From Leifsonia sp. ALI-44-B (GTDB lineage Bacteria > Actinomycetota > Actinomycetes > Actinomycetales > Microbacteriaceae), in assembly GCF_001984125.1 (NCBI RefSeq), contig NZ_MTQL01000007.1, positions 496,001 through 560,000 of the forward strand: a stretch of 64,000 nucleotides of DNA, read 5' to 3'. The notes below the pieces were generated by a model. The model saw only the letters and a list, made by a program, of their open reading frames with translations. It searched no databases and was not told where the DNA came from. Below are positions 9,546-18,174 of this stretch, piece by piece (the stretch's first letter is position 1; every line of letters starts with the position of its first letter). The position numbers and the translations under genes were made by a program.

Positions 9546-10592
9546 ATGACGCTCACCTCTTTTCACCCCGGCCAGGTCTGGAACGACACCAGTGGCAACC
9601 GCATCCAGGCCCACGGCGGCTCGATCATCACGGTCGACGGCGTGTACTACTGGTACGGCGAGAACAAGGAGTTCACCGTTCCCGGGTCGAGCATCTGGCA
9701 CTGGGGCGTGCGCTGCTACTCGTCGACCGACCTCTACAACTGGGAGGACCGCGGCCTGATCGTGCCGCCCGTCGAGGACGACCCCGAGCATCCGCTGCAC
9801 CCCGGCCAGGCCGTCGACCGCCCGCACATCATCTACAACGAGCAGACCGGCAAGTTCGTCTGCTGGATCAAGGTGATGAGCAAGGGATCGTTGCAGCGGT
9901 CGACGGTGCTCGTGGCCGACGACATCCTCGGGCCGTATGAGATCGTGCAGACCTGGTTGCGGCCGCTGAGCATGAGCGCGGGCGACTTCGATCTGGTCGT
10001 CGACCCGCACGATGGCAAGGGGTATTACGTGTTTGAACGCGTGCACTCCGAGTTGATCGTGGCCGATCTCACCGACGACTACACCAACGTGACGGGCTAC
10101 TACTCGACGCACTTTCCGCAGCCGCAGCCGCCGTTCGTGCGCGAGGCGCCCGCGCACTTCTACCGCGACCGCAAGCACTACCTGTTGACCTCGGGCACCA
10201 CGGGCTACTACCCCAACCCGTCCGAGGCGGCCGTCTCGCCCACCATCCACGGGCCCTACACGGTGCTGGGCGATCTGCACCCGACGGATGCCTCGCGCAC
10301 GTCGTTCCACACCCAGATCTCGTCGGTCTTCGAGCATCCGCTCAAGAAGGATCTGTACATCGCGCTCGGCGACCGCTGGCTGCCCACCTATCTCGACGAC
10401 GGGGATCGCGCCCACCGGGCGTTCGAGGAGCACTTCGCTCCCGGCCGCGACGGCGACGTGCGCATGGAGGAGTTCGCCGAGGTGAACACGTCGCGCGCCG
10501 ACTATGTGTGGCTGCCGCTGCGCTTCGAGGGCGACAGGCCCGTCATCGACTGGCACGACGAGTGGTCGCTCGACGACTTCGAGGATCGCTGA
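9546..10592 (+). CDS. GH43 family glycoside hydrolase (exo-beta-1,3-galactanase-like)
   Basis: A 348-residue cytoplasmic protein with a five-bladed beta-propeller pattern. The N-terminus PGQVWNDTSGNRIQAHGGSI followed by YYWYGENK is the mark of GH43 members related to exo-beta-1,3-galactanases (subfamily 24/34 type). I chose ATG 9546 because the homologous fold begins there; an earlier ATG at 9489 would overlap the GH30 stop as ATGA and add 19 residues. There is no signal peptide, so it would process imported galacto-oligosaccharides. Transcription ends at the strong hairpin 20 bp downstream. Confidence 0.85.
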   Translation: MTLTSFHPGQVWNDTSGNRIQAHGGSIITVDGVYYWYGENKEFTVPGSSIWHWGVRCYSSTDLYNWEDRGLIVPPVEDDPEHPLHPGQAVDRPHIIYNEQTGKFVCWIKVMSKGSLQRSTVLVADDILGPYEIVQTWLRPLSMSAGDFDLVVDPHDGKGYYVFERVHSELIVADLTDDYTNVTGYYSTHFPQPQPPFVREAPAHFYRDRKHYLLTSGTTGYYPNPSEAAVSPTIHGPYTVLGDLHPTDASRTSFHTQISSVFEHPLKKDLYIALGDRWLPTYLDDGDRAHRAFEEHFAPGRDGDVRMEEFAEVNTSRADYVWLPLRFEGDRPVIDWHDEWSLDDFEDR

Positions 10593-10612
10593 CGCGTGCG
10601 CGCAGAGAAATA

Positions 10613-10654
10613 GAGGAAGGGGACGAGCTGTCGCGCTCGTCCCCTTCCTCTTTT
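10613..10654. terminator. Strong intrinsic terminator between convergent genes
   Basis: A perfect 16-bp stem (10613-10628 and 10635-10650, arm GAGGAAGGGGACGAGC), a 6-base loop and TTTT. It serves the rightward GH43 transcript and, less well (only a short A-run on its left), the converging surface-protein operon ending at 10667. Confidence 0.9.
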
Positions 10655-10666
10655 ATCCGCCCGGGG

Positions 10667-13513
10667 TTACTTCCTCGAGGCCGCGGTGCCGCGTCGGCGC
10701 TTCGCGAGGGCGAGCGCGCCGAAGCCCGCAACGATCAGGCCCGCCGCCGCCCAGCCGATGGCGATGCCGCTCTCGGCACCGGTCGCCGCGAGACCGCGGT
10801 TGTTCGTGCCGCTCGTGCCCGCCGGGCTGTTGCCGTCGGGCGTGAGGGCGCCGGGCATGAGGCCGGAACCCGGGGTGCCCGGGTTTGCGGGCGTGCCGGG
10901 CGTCGACGGGTCGGGGCTCGGCGACGGGTCGGGCGCCGGGGCGACCTCGATGGCCGCTGAGGTGATCGCGCCCACGCGCACGTCGGCGCCGAGGCCGGCC
11001 GCGTCGCTCACGTGCACGCCGATCACGGTGGCCTCGTCGGCCGTGAGGATCTGCTCATTCAAGACCACGCGCACGTTCGAACCCGGGAGGGCGACGATCG
11101 TGTTGGGAGCGATGGGCCCGGCGGCGATGGCCGTGTCGCCGATGGTTCCTCCGAGCGACGAGACCTCGATCGACGAGGGGGTCGTCACGACCGTCAGACC
11201 CGCCAGGTCGACCGCGATGGTCGTGCCCGGGTAGAGCGAGATCGGTCCCGTCGTCACCTCGGAGCGAGTCGCGTCGACGCGCGCGCTCGGGGCCACGACG
11301 CTCACCTGACCGGCGGCGCCGTCCCCGACCACGAGCCCGTCGGCGGCAGCCGCAGCAGCGTTACCGGCATCCGCGGCAGCCGCGACGGCAACCGGAGCCT
11401 GAGTATCGGCAATGGCGAGTTTCGCGCGCTCGACCGACACAGGGTCGGCGGATGCGAGCGGCGCCGCGTCGATGACGCTCGGGCCCGTCGCCTGCACGCC
11501 ATACGCGTGGCGCGCGGGCAGCTCGGTGCCCCCGTGTCCGGGCGGAGGCGTGGGTTCGGGCGTCGGGTCGGGCGTGGGCTCGGTCGACGCGGGCGTGACC
11601 GTGACGATGCCGAGGCGGACATCCGGGTAGGTGCCCGTCAGATCCTCGTAATGCAGGGCCGTGATCGTGGTGCTGCCGTCGGCGTTCTGCACGCGCTCGT
11701 TGAGGTGCACGCGCACACGCTCGGCGCCGGCCGCATCGACGCCCGTGTAGAGGTCGGTCGCGGTGTTGATCCAGACGCCGTTGACGAAGACGGCGCTCGA
11801 CACGTTGTCGAAGGTGACGGTGGAGGAACCATCCGGGGCCACGGCCAGATTGAGGCCGTAGACGCGCAGGGCGCTCCACACGTATTCGCCGATCGCCGAG
11901 GTGTCGGGCACCTGCGTGAACTCGTCCAGCGAGACCGCGGCACCTGTCTTGTCGGCCGTGACCGTGACGTTCTTGGCCCGAGCCGGGAACGCCTGGGACG
12001 CGGCGACGAGCGCCGACGTGACCGAGCCGCCCGCGGCATCCACGCGCGGTTGGCCGTCGATGAGGGCCTCACCCGTCGGCGAGGTCACGAGAACGCCGAC
12101 GGTGCTGGCGATGCCCACGCCGGTCGACGGCGGAACGACCACCGGGTCGGGCGCCGGAAGCACGACCGAGCCGAGGCGGACGTCGGGGTTGGCGTGCGTC
12201 AGGTCCTCGTAGCGCAGGGCCGTGATCGTGGTGGATCCGTCGGCGTTCTGCACACGTTCGTTGAGGTGCACGCGCACGCGTTCGGCGCCGGCCGCATCGA
12301 CACCCGTGTAGAGGTCGGTGGCGGTGTTGATCCAGACGCCGTTGACGAAGACGGCGCTCGAGGGGTTGGCGAACGACACGGATGATGTGCCGTCGGCCTT
12401 CACGGCCAGCTCGAGGCCGTAGACGCGCAGGGCGTTCCAGCGGTACTCGCCGAGCTCGGTGCGGTCGGGAACCTGCGTGAATTCGCCGACGGACGCGGTG
12501 GCCGAGCCATCCGTTCCGGTCGTGACCGTCACGTCGCGGGCCGTTGCCGGGAAGCCGCCGTCGGCCTGCAGCAGGTCGGCCTTCTCGGTCGCGCCGGCGC
12601 GAGTCACGCTCGGCTTGCCGTCGATGAGCTCGGTGCCGTCGGGAGCCGTGACGCGCACACCGCTCACCTGGGGCGAGGTCGCCACGGGGTCACTCGGGTA
12701 GCCGGGCGTCGGGGCGGGCGTGGGCACCGGCGCGGGAGTCGGCCCCGGTGTCGGCTCTGGGGCCGGAGTGGCGGCGGGCGCGACCCCGCAGGTCACCTGT
12801 CCCGCACGAACCCGCCAGATCTCCGACGCACCCGATTCGCCCTCGACCCGCAGGGCCGTCGTGGTCTGTCGTCCGTCGGCCGCGACCGTCCGCTCGCCCA
12901 CGATGATGCGCGTGGGGCCATAGATCGAATCGGGGAGCGCGTAGCTGAAGCCCGGGGTTGCCAGGGCGGATGCCGTGATGTCGACGCCGTCGACGGTCAG
13001 TTTCGAGAAGTCGACCGCCGAGCCACCGCTCGTGTCGCACGTGGCCGACAGCCCCGTGAAGACGACGGGCACGCGGTTGCGCAGCGTGAACTCACCCGAG
13101 GCGATCGTGGCGGAGGCTCCGTCGGCGCGCGCCTCGGCCACGAGGCCGCTCGTGCGCGTGGTGTTGATCTTCAACACGTCACCCGTGCTGTCGGCGGTCT
13201 GCCGCACGCTCGCGCCCGACGACCAGGTCGCGAGGGGTTTCTTGGCTTGAAGCGTGCCGCCGTCGATGTCGAAGATCTCGACACCGGATGCCTGGGTCAG
13301 GGGTGCGGTGTCGGCGGTCGCCGAGAGGGCGCCCCCGATAACGGCGCCACCGGCGAGGAACACCGCGAGCGCGCCCGCGACGATTCCGCGGGCGCTCGGT
13401 CGCAACGATCGTACGCTCGAGCCGGAGCCAGAGCCGGATCCGGATCCGAGGCCGGAGCCGGATTGCGGGCGGGTGTTCGGTTGTGGTTCCGAGGAGGGGG
13501 TCAGGGTCGTCAT
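10667..13513 (-). CDS. LAATG-anchored surface protein with duplicated domain
   Basis: 948 residues. A Ser/Gly-rich N-terminus (about 40 residues) and a membrane/signal segment (IVAGALAVFLAGGAVIGG) end at ALSATA. Several beta-rich repeats of the kind annotated as choice-of-anchor follow, split by Pro/Thr/Glu linkers (PEPTPGPTPAP). The C-terminus is a sorting signal: LAATG, a hydrophobic span, then KRRRG. LAxTG is the class E sortase motif of high-GC actinobacteria. Two copies of a ~115-residue module (FVNGVWINTATDLYTGVDAA in each) are nearly identical. The ATG overlaps the S53 peptidase stop (ATGA), so the two are co-translated. Its ligand is unknown. Confidence 0.85.
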   Translation of the reverse strand: MTTLTPSSEPQPNTRPQSGSGLGSGSGSGSGSSVRSLRPSARGIVAGALAVFLAGGAVIGGALSATADTAPLTQASGVEIFDIDGGTLQAKKPLATWSSGASVRQTADSTGDVLKINTTRTSGLVAEARADGASATIASGEFTLRNRVPVVFTGLSATCDTSGGSAVDFSKLTVDGVDITASALATPGFSYALPDSIYGPTRIIVGERTVAADGRQTTTALRVEGESGASEIWRVRAGQVTCGVAPAATPAPEPTPGPTPAPVPTPAPTPGYPSDPVATSPQVSGVRVTAPDGTELIDGKPSVTRAGATEKADLLQADGGFPATARDVTVTTGTDGSATASVGEFTQVPDRTELGEYRWNALRVYGLELAVKADGTSSVSFANPSSAVFVNGVWINTATDLYTGVDAAGAERVRVHLNERVQNADGSTTITALRYEDLTHANPDVRLGSVVLPAPDPVVVPPSTGVGIASTVGVLVTSPTGEALIDGQPRVDAAGGSVTSALVAASQAFPARAKNVTVTADKTGAAVSLDEFTQVPDTSAIGEYVWSALRVYGLNLAVAPDGSSTVTFDNVSSAVFVNGVWINTATDLYTGVDAAGAERVRVHLNERVQNADGSTTITALHYEDLTGTYPDVRLGIVTVTPASTEPTPDPTPEPTPPPGHGGTELPARHAYGVQATGPSVIDAAPLASADPVSVERAKLAIADTQAPVAVAAAADAGNAAAAAADGLVVGDGAAGQVSVVAPSARVDATRSEVTTGPISLYPGTTIAVDLAGLTVVTTPSSIEVSSLGGTIGDTAIAAGPIAPNTIVALPGSNVRVVLNEQILTADEATVIGVHVSDAAGLGADVRVGAITSAAIEVAPAPDPSPSPDPSTPGTPANPGTPGSGLMPGALTPDGNSPAGTSGTNNRGLAATGAESGIAIGWAAAGLIVAGFGALALAKRRRGTAASRK
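11641..12369 (-). repeat. Direct duplication inside the surface-protein gene
   Basis: Bases 11641-11804 and 12201-12369 are about 90% identical. They encode the two copies of the module around FVNGVWINTATDLYTGVDAA. The high DNA identity points to recent duplication or gene conversion, and recombination between the copies would delete about 560 bp in frame. Confidence 0.8.
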
Positions 13514-15345
13514 TTGAGCTGTCCAAAGTTCTCGATGAAGGAGGAGCCGGTCGGCACGCCGAGGCCCGTCACGTTGTCCCAGCCGCGCGCCGATTGCAGC
13601 GACTGCGGTTTGGTGTCCCAGACGAAGATCGTCTCGGGGTAGAGCGCATCCTTCTCGGTGCCGTTCGGCGACCACGTGGCGGCCGAGGCCGGGGTCACGT
13701 CGCGCAGGGCATCCGTGCCGGCGAGCGAATAGAGGAAGGGAGTGGCCAGGCCGACTTCGACGCCGGTCTTCGCCTTGGCGAGCGCCACCATCGACGCGAC
13801 CATGGGTGTCGCGAGGCTCGTGCCGCCGTGGCTCACGTATTGCGTGCTCCCGGCGTGGGGGCCATAGACCGTGAACCCGGTGTTGGGGTCGGCGAGCGAG
13901 GCGACATCCGGAAGCAGACGCCCGGTGCCCGTCTGCCCGGGCAGGTCCAGCTGCCAGCTCGGCCGGTCGTAGACGACGGATTCGCCGCCGCCCGACCCGA
14001 AGACGAAACCGGGCGGGATGATGGCGCCGTTGCGCGCGAAACGCGTCTGCGTCTCCCAGCCGGCCTCGACCGCGAGCGAGCCGTCCTGGTTCAGGCCCGT
14101 GCTCGTGCCGCCGACGGCCGTGATGTAGGGGCTCGATGCGGGCGACGTGACCTCGGCGCCACCCGCGTGGTCGCCGAAGTCGCTGTAGTCGCCGTCGTTT
14201 CCGGCCGACGAGAAGACCGAGATGTTACGGGCGGCGGCCTCGACGAGAACGCGGTTCAGCAGGGTGCGGTCGTCGGCCGTGTCGAGCTCTTCGAGGGCTC
14301 CGAACGAGAGGGAGATGACATCCGGGTCGCCGTTTTCGACGGCGTCGAGGATGCGCGTGAACATCGACGTGGTGGTGCAATCATCCGACCCCCAGTAGAT
14401 CACCCGGGCGTCGGGTGCCATGGCGTGAACGGCCTGCACGTCGAGGTGTTGCTCCTCGGTCCACGAGGACGGGCCGCCGCAGCGCGTGGGGTCGGGGTTG
14501 GATGGCGAGTGACTCACGTATTGGCCGGGCGCGAAGGGCTGCTCCCCCTGTGCCGTGAAGTACGTGTTGGTGTTCGCCTCGACGTCGAGATCGTCGTAGG
14601 CAGCAACGATGGCGATGGTCGCGCCGGCTCCCGTGACGTCGGCGGGAACCTGCTGCACGTCGCGCAGCTGGGCGGGCGTGTAGCCGCAGAGGGAGTTCGA
14701 GCGCTTCTCGATGTCGAGGCCTGTCGGCCACCGGTCGCTCAGCTTCTCGCCCCAGTAGGTGGCGCAGTCGGGGCTGACGACGGGTGCGGCGGCGCGGGGT
14801 GCGGCCGGTGCTGCGAATGCGGCGGACGGCGCCTGCGCGAGCGAGCGCTCAGCGTCGGAACGCGGCGACGACAGCGTAGGGCGGAAGGTATCCGCCTGGA
14901 TGAGCCCGGAGACACCGACGACGGCGGGCAACTCGGAGGGCACCGAGAGCACGCTGCGCGGTGCGATGGCGCCGGTGCCGCCCACCTCATACGCCTGGAA
15001 CGAGGTCGCGAAGGCTGCGCTGACGGCATCGACGGTGCCGGTCGCGGGCAGAATGCCGGCCGAGGCGCGGTAGTCGCCCGGCTCGAGCCCGTTCTGGGTC
15101 AGCCACCGGGCGACCTCGCGCACATCGTCGGCGCGCTTCTCGTCGATGATGACGCTGAATCGGATGTCGAGCTCGCGATCGGCGGCCGCCACGGGCGTTC
15201 CGGTCCGATCGTCCGACCAGCTGGGCACAGAACCGGGCAGGGCCACCCGGTTCGGGTCTATCGGGGTGCTGTGGGTGGCGATGACGCCTGTGGAGACCAG
15301 AACGGCTCCGAGGGCGAAGATCCCCAAGGGAACGCGTGAGCGCAT
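13510..15345 (-). CDS. Secreted S53 (sedolisin-type) peptidase
   Basis: An acid serine-carboxyl endopeptidase of 611 residues. A signal peptide (MRSRVPLGIFALGAVLVSTG) leads to a kumamolisin-type pro-domain (about 30-165) that is cleaved on activation. In the catalytic domain the Glu and Asp of EEQHLD (spaced by four) and the Ser of SHGGTSLATP form the S53 site. GWDNVTGLGVPTG near the C-terminus is the calcium-binding end. ATG 15345 has AAGGAA upstream. The stop overlaps the start of the LAATG surface protein, implying that protease and surface protein work together. A Fur/Zur-like box lies in the promoter region. Confidence 0.93.
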   Translation of the reverse strand: MRSRVPLGIFALGAVLVSTGVIATHSTPIDPNRVALPGSVPSWSDDRTGTPVAAADRELDIRFSVIIDEKRADDVREVARWLTQNGLEPGDYRASAGILPATGTVDAVSAAFATSFQAYEVGGTGAIAPRSVLSVPSELPAVVGVSGLIQADTFRPTLSSPRSDAERSLAQAPSAAFAAPAAPRAAAPVVSPDCATYWGEKLSDRWPTGLDIEKRSNSLCGYTPAQLRDVQQVPADVTGAGATIAIVAAYDDLDVEANTNTYFTAQGEQPFAPGQYVSHSPSNPDPTRCGGPSSWTEEQHLDVQAVHAMAPDARVIYWGSDDCTTTSMFTRILDAVENGDPDVISLSFGALEELDTADDRTLLNRVLVEAAARNISVFSSAGNDGDYSDFGDHAGGAEVTSPASSPYITAVGGTSTGLNQDGSLAVEAGWETQTRFARNGAIIPPGFVFGSGGGESVVYDRPSWQLDLPGQTGTGRLLPDVASLADPNTGFTVYGPHAGSTQYVSHGGTSLATPMVASMVALAKAKTGVEVGLATPFLYSLAGTDALRDVTPASAATWSPNGTEKDALYPETIFVWDTKPQSLQSARGWDNVTGLGVPTGSSFIENFGQLK

Positions 15346-15422
15346 GAAGTTCCTTGCTAGATGAGGGGCGAGTGAAGGCAGCGGGCGCGTCGGTGCCGCC
15401 CGGCTGCGATCGAACTCTATCT

Positions 15423-15441
15423 GATAATGAGAACGTTTATC
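15423..15441. promoter_or_regulatory. Fur/Zur-type box
   Basis: GATAATGAGAACGTTTATC matches the classical 19-bp Fur box at 15 of 19 positions, with intact outer GATAA/TTATC arms, in an AT-rich island. It lies about 80 bp before the S53 start and 115 bp before the divergent lipoprotein start. It suggests metal control by a Fur-family regulator (inference). Confidence 0.5.
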
Positions 15442-15556
15442 GTTAAGGGTCGAGGGGGGACCACTCCCCATCGCCCCGGCCCCGCGCATGCCGATAGGGT
15501 CGGGCACGGACCTGGTCGATCGTCGAAAGTCGGCGGGAGGACCAGGAGGGGGCGAT

Positions 15557-16564
15557 ATGCGCACGGCAAGCGGGGCACATGGTTCGAGCAATCCGGAGAT
15601 GCGGATGCGTACAAAGGGCAGCGCTTTGGCGGCACTCGCGCTGGCCGGGGCGATCGCGCTGAGCGCGTGCACGACGCCCGAGCCACAATCGACCCCGAAC
15701 CCGGTGGAGACCTCGAGCTCCGCGCTGCGGGAGAAGCTCCTGCAGGTCGATGGCCTGTCCGACCCGAGTCAGTCGCGCAGCTACCCCGACTACACGCTGG
15801 AATTTGCCATCGACGACCCCGACCGCGCCGAGGAGGCGACCCTCGAGGCGCTCGACCTGTTCTACTCTTCGGGTGTTCCCGAGGCCATCACGCAAGACGT
15901 CGCGGACACCTACGACTCCACGGCCCGCTTCCAGCTCAGCATCATCGAGACCGGGTCGAAGGGCGGGGGGCCACACCTCGACCTGCCGATGCCCCTGGAC
16001 GCCGACAAACAGGCCCTTGCCGACGCCGTCGCCACCTGGAGCCGAATGGGCCAGGTCGAGGGCGTCGAGCTGCAGACGAGCAACTTCGACGCCGGCGCCT
16101 TCGAGATGACCTATGCGGTCGACTTCGAGGGCCTACTCGCCGGCGTGCGGCCGACGGCGGTCACACCACAGCTGCACCAGATCCTCGCCGACAGCGGCTA
16201 CGACCCCGCGGCATCCACGATCACCGGGATCATCACCGCCCCCGAGGCGGTCAACACGGTCGGCGGCAAGGAAAAGTATGTGCAGGGCACCCGCTTCGCC
16301 CGCATCTTCCTCACGCTCAAGCCCGCGGCCGGCCCGAACTACGGCTCGGTGCTCTATTTCATCCCCGACGACACCATCGTCGACATCTACGTGCTGCCCA
16401 AGCTGGCGCCCGACGGCACGCTCCTCCCCCTCGACCTGACCGCCGAAACGGCGCGCACCGCCGGCCAGACGATCCAGACCGACAACCTCAACGACGCCTG
16501 GAAGCTCAGGGACATCATCGTGTTCACCCAGGACGGCATGCAAACCTTCCCCGCCGGCGCCTGA
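15557..16564 (+). CDS. Putative lipoprotein of unknown function
   Basis: 335 residues. A long N-region precedes a hydrophobic stretch and the lipobox IALSAC, so the mature protein would be tethered to the outer face of the membrane. The rest is soluble alpha/beta with no motif I recognise. ATG 15557 was chosen because AGGAGG sits 7 bases upstream; a Met at 15599 or 15605 would give a more usual signal length. It is divergent from the S53/surface-protein pair and shares its promoter region. Confidence 0.75.
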   Translation: MRTASGAHGSSNPEMRMRTKGSALAALALAGAIALSACTTPEPQSTPNPVETSSSALREKLLQVDGLSDPSQSRSYPDYTLEFAIDDPDRAEEATLEALDLFYSSGVPEAITQDVADTYDSTARFQLSIIETGSKGGGPHLDLPMPLDADKQALADAVATWSRMGQVEGVELQTSNFDAGAFEMTYAVDFEGLLAGVRPTAVTPQLHQILADSGYDPAASTITGIITAPEAVNTVGGKEKYVQGTRFARIFLTLKPAAGPNYGSVLYFIPDDTIVDIYVLPKLAPDGTLLPLDLTAETARTAGQTIQTDNLNDAWKLRDIIVFTQDGMQTFPAGA

Positions 16565-16608
16565 GCAGCGGATGCCGGGGCCGTGCGGCACCGCCCCACT
16601 ATCGGGCA

Positions 16609-16666
16609 TTGATCCACACCCAGCACCCATGTACAGTGAACTTGACACGTAAAGCACACTGTACAT
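16609..16666 (+). promoter_or_regulatory. Promoter with long inverted-repeat operator
   Basis: TTGATC (16609-16614), 17 bases, TACAGT (16632-16637). ATGTACAGTG (16629-16638) and CACTGTACAT (16657-16666) form a perfect 10-bp inverted repeat. The two palindromic TGTACA cores are 30 bp apart, three helical turns. The first arm covers the -10 element, so the XRE protein encoded just downstream probably represses its own operon here. Confidence 0.65.
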
Positions 16667-16680
16667 CGAGGAGTCGTGAC

Positions 16681-17148
16681 ATGAGCGAAAACACCGAGCG
16701 CACAAAATGGGGCCGCACGAAGTTTGGGTCGGGTCGACGATCGGCAATGGCAATCGCGATACCGTGCGGGCTCCTCGTGGGCATCGCCATGGGGGTTGTC
16801 GGCGCGATGAGCGGCCTGACCGGGCCCGCACCATGGCTGGGGGCCGCGGTGTTCGCGCTGTGCTTGGCCGTGCCCGTCGTCTTGCTGGTGTGGGTGATCA
16901 TCGTCGACCGGTCCACATTGCAGGGGGCGGCGAAGGATCCCGAGGAGTCGATCGAATCCCGCTGGTACACGCAGGCAGCAGCTGGCGCCCAGACGGATGT
17001 CATTCTTGCGGCGTCCCTCGGAGCTTTCGTTCTCACGTTGATGCCGGGGAGCGGCCAGATCGATGCCCGCTTGGTGCTGCTCGGGGTGATCGCCGCCTCA
17101 TTCCTCAGCTTCTCCCTCCGCTACCAGCTGCTCCGCCGGAAGGCCTGA
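16681..17148 (+). CDS. Small integral membrane protein paired with an XRE regulator
   Basis: 155 residues with four predicted hydrophobic spans in two pairs and a charged N-terminus. It has GAGGAG upstream. The next gene starts one base past its stop. Membrane proteins of this size often accompany the short 'PSLxLAFxLAxVF' type of XRE regulator and may act as its partner or sensor. No enzymatic motif is seen. Confidence 0.75.
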   Translation: MSENTERTKWGRTKFGSGRRSAMAIAIPCGLLVGIAMGVVGAMSGLTGPAPWLGAAVFALCLAVPVVLLVWVIIVDRSTLQGAAKDPEESIESRWYTQAAAGAQTDVILAASLGAFVLTLMPGSGQIDARLVLLGVIAASFLSFSLRYQLLRRKA

Positions 17149-17149
17149 G

Positions 17150-17356
17150 GTGCGCAACATCATCGCTGACACACGCAGGTCCCGAGAGTGGTCACAGCAG
17201 CGACTCGCCGATGAGCTCGGCGTCTCGCGTCAGACGATCATCTCCATCGAGCGCGGGAAGTTCGACCCATCCCTCCCCCTCGCTTTTCGCCTGTCCGCGG
17301 TCTTCGAGCGGCCAATCGAGGAACTGTTCTTCCCCGAGGCGCCTGATCCCGCGTAA
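17150..17356 (+). CDS. Short XRE-family DNA-binding protein
   Basis: A 68-residue single-domain helix-turn-helix protein. The recognition part is LADELGVSRQTIISIERGKF, followed by DPSLPLAFRLSAVFERPIEELFF, which marks the YozG-like group. It begins with GTG directly after the membrane-protein stop. It is the likely ligand of the TGTACA inverted repeat upstream of the pair. Confidence 0.88.
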   Translation: MRNIIADTRRSREWSQQRLADELGVSRQTIISIERGKFDPSLPLAFRLSAVFERPIEELFFPEAPDPA

Positions 17357-17397
17357 TAGTCGACCACCAGCCTCCACGGCTCACGAGCTCGATACCG

Positions 17398-18168
17398 CTA
17401 AGACGCGATGTCGCGCATGCGGAATGTGAACCACGCCGCCCCGCCCAGGAGAGCGGCCCAGCCCGCCATCACCGAAGCGCCCGCGACCGGCTCGAGCAGC
17501 CCGACGCCCGGGTAGCGGGTGAGGAGTTGGATCCCGGCGAGGTCGGGAAGGTACCTCACCGCCGGGAGAAACCCCAGCAGGGATATGGTCAGGCCGAGCA
17601 CTGATGGGACGAGCACGACGAGGGTGACGACGACAGTGCGGGCGAGGACGGTGATCGATGCGGCGATGATCGCGATGAGCAGGTAGTTGAGGGCGACGCC
17701 GAGCAGATTCCAGCCCATACCGGGCGTGAATTGGTCGATCCTCAGGCCGTGCTCTCCGAGGGCAGCGTGTTTGAGCAGCACGGCCCCGGTCGTGGAGACC
17801 AGCCCGATAAGAATGGCGAGGGCCGCGATCACGATGAGCTTCGCGGCAAGCACACGACCGCGGCGAGGGGTGGCGAGAGCGGTGGTGCGTAGTTGACCGT
17901 CTACGTACTCCGTGCCGGCGATCAGCGCGGCAAGCAGGATGACGAGAGGCTGCCCAAACCCGGCGGTCTCGAACCCGTGCGTCTCACGGAGAAACCCCGC
18001 CGAGAAGGGGGCAGACGGGTCGAACGCGAGTCCCGCAGCGAGGGCTAGGGCCGGCGGTGCAACGAGCGCGGCGAGAAAAGTGACTTGAATACCGCGCAGT
18101 GTGACCGCCTTGGTCAGTTCCGCACGGATCGAGTGAGCCAGGTGGGGCTGAGGGGTCGGAGGGGTCAT
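17398..18168 (-). CDS. ABC-2 type exporter permease (second)
   Basis: 256 residues, six predicted spans. The N-terminus SIRAELTKAVTLRGIQ and the segment IAGTEYVDGQLRTTALATPR are typical of BcrB/BceB-like ABC-2 permeases of actinobacteria. It is the last gene of the two-component/ABC operon, 6 bp after the other permease, whose sequence it resembles (tandem duplication). Confidence 0.88.
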   Translation of the reverse strand: MTPPTPQPHLAHSIRAELTKAVTLRGIQVTFLAALVAPPALALAAGLAFDPSAPFSAGFLRETHGFETAGFGQPLVILLAALIAGTEYVDGQLRTTALATPRRGRVLAAKLIVIAALAILIGLVSTTGAVLLKHAALGEHGLRIDQFTPGMGWNLLGVALNYLLIAIIAASITVLARTVVVTLVVLVPSVLGLTISLLGFLPAVRYLPDLAGIQLLTRYPGVGLLEPVAGASVMAGWAALLGGAAWFTFRMRDIAS

Positions 18169-18174
18169 CGAGCT

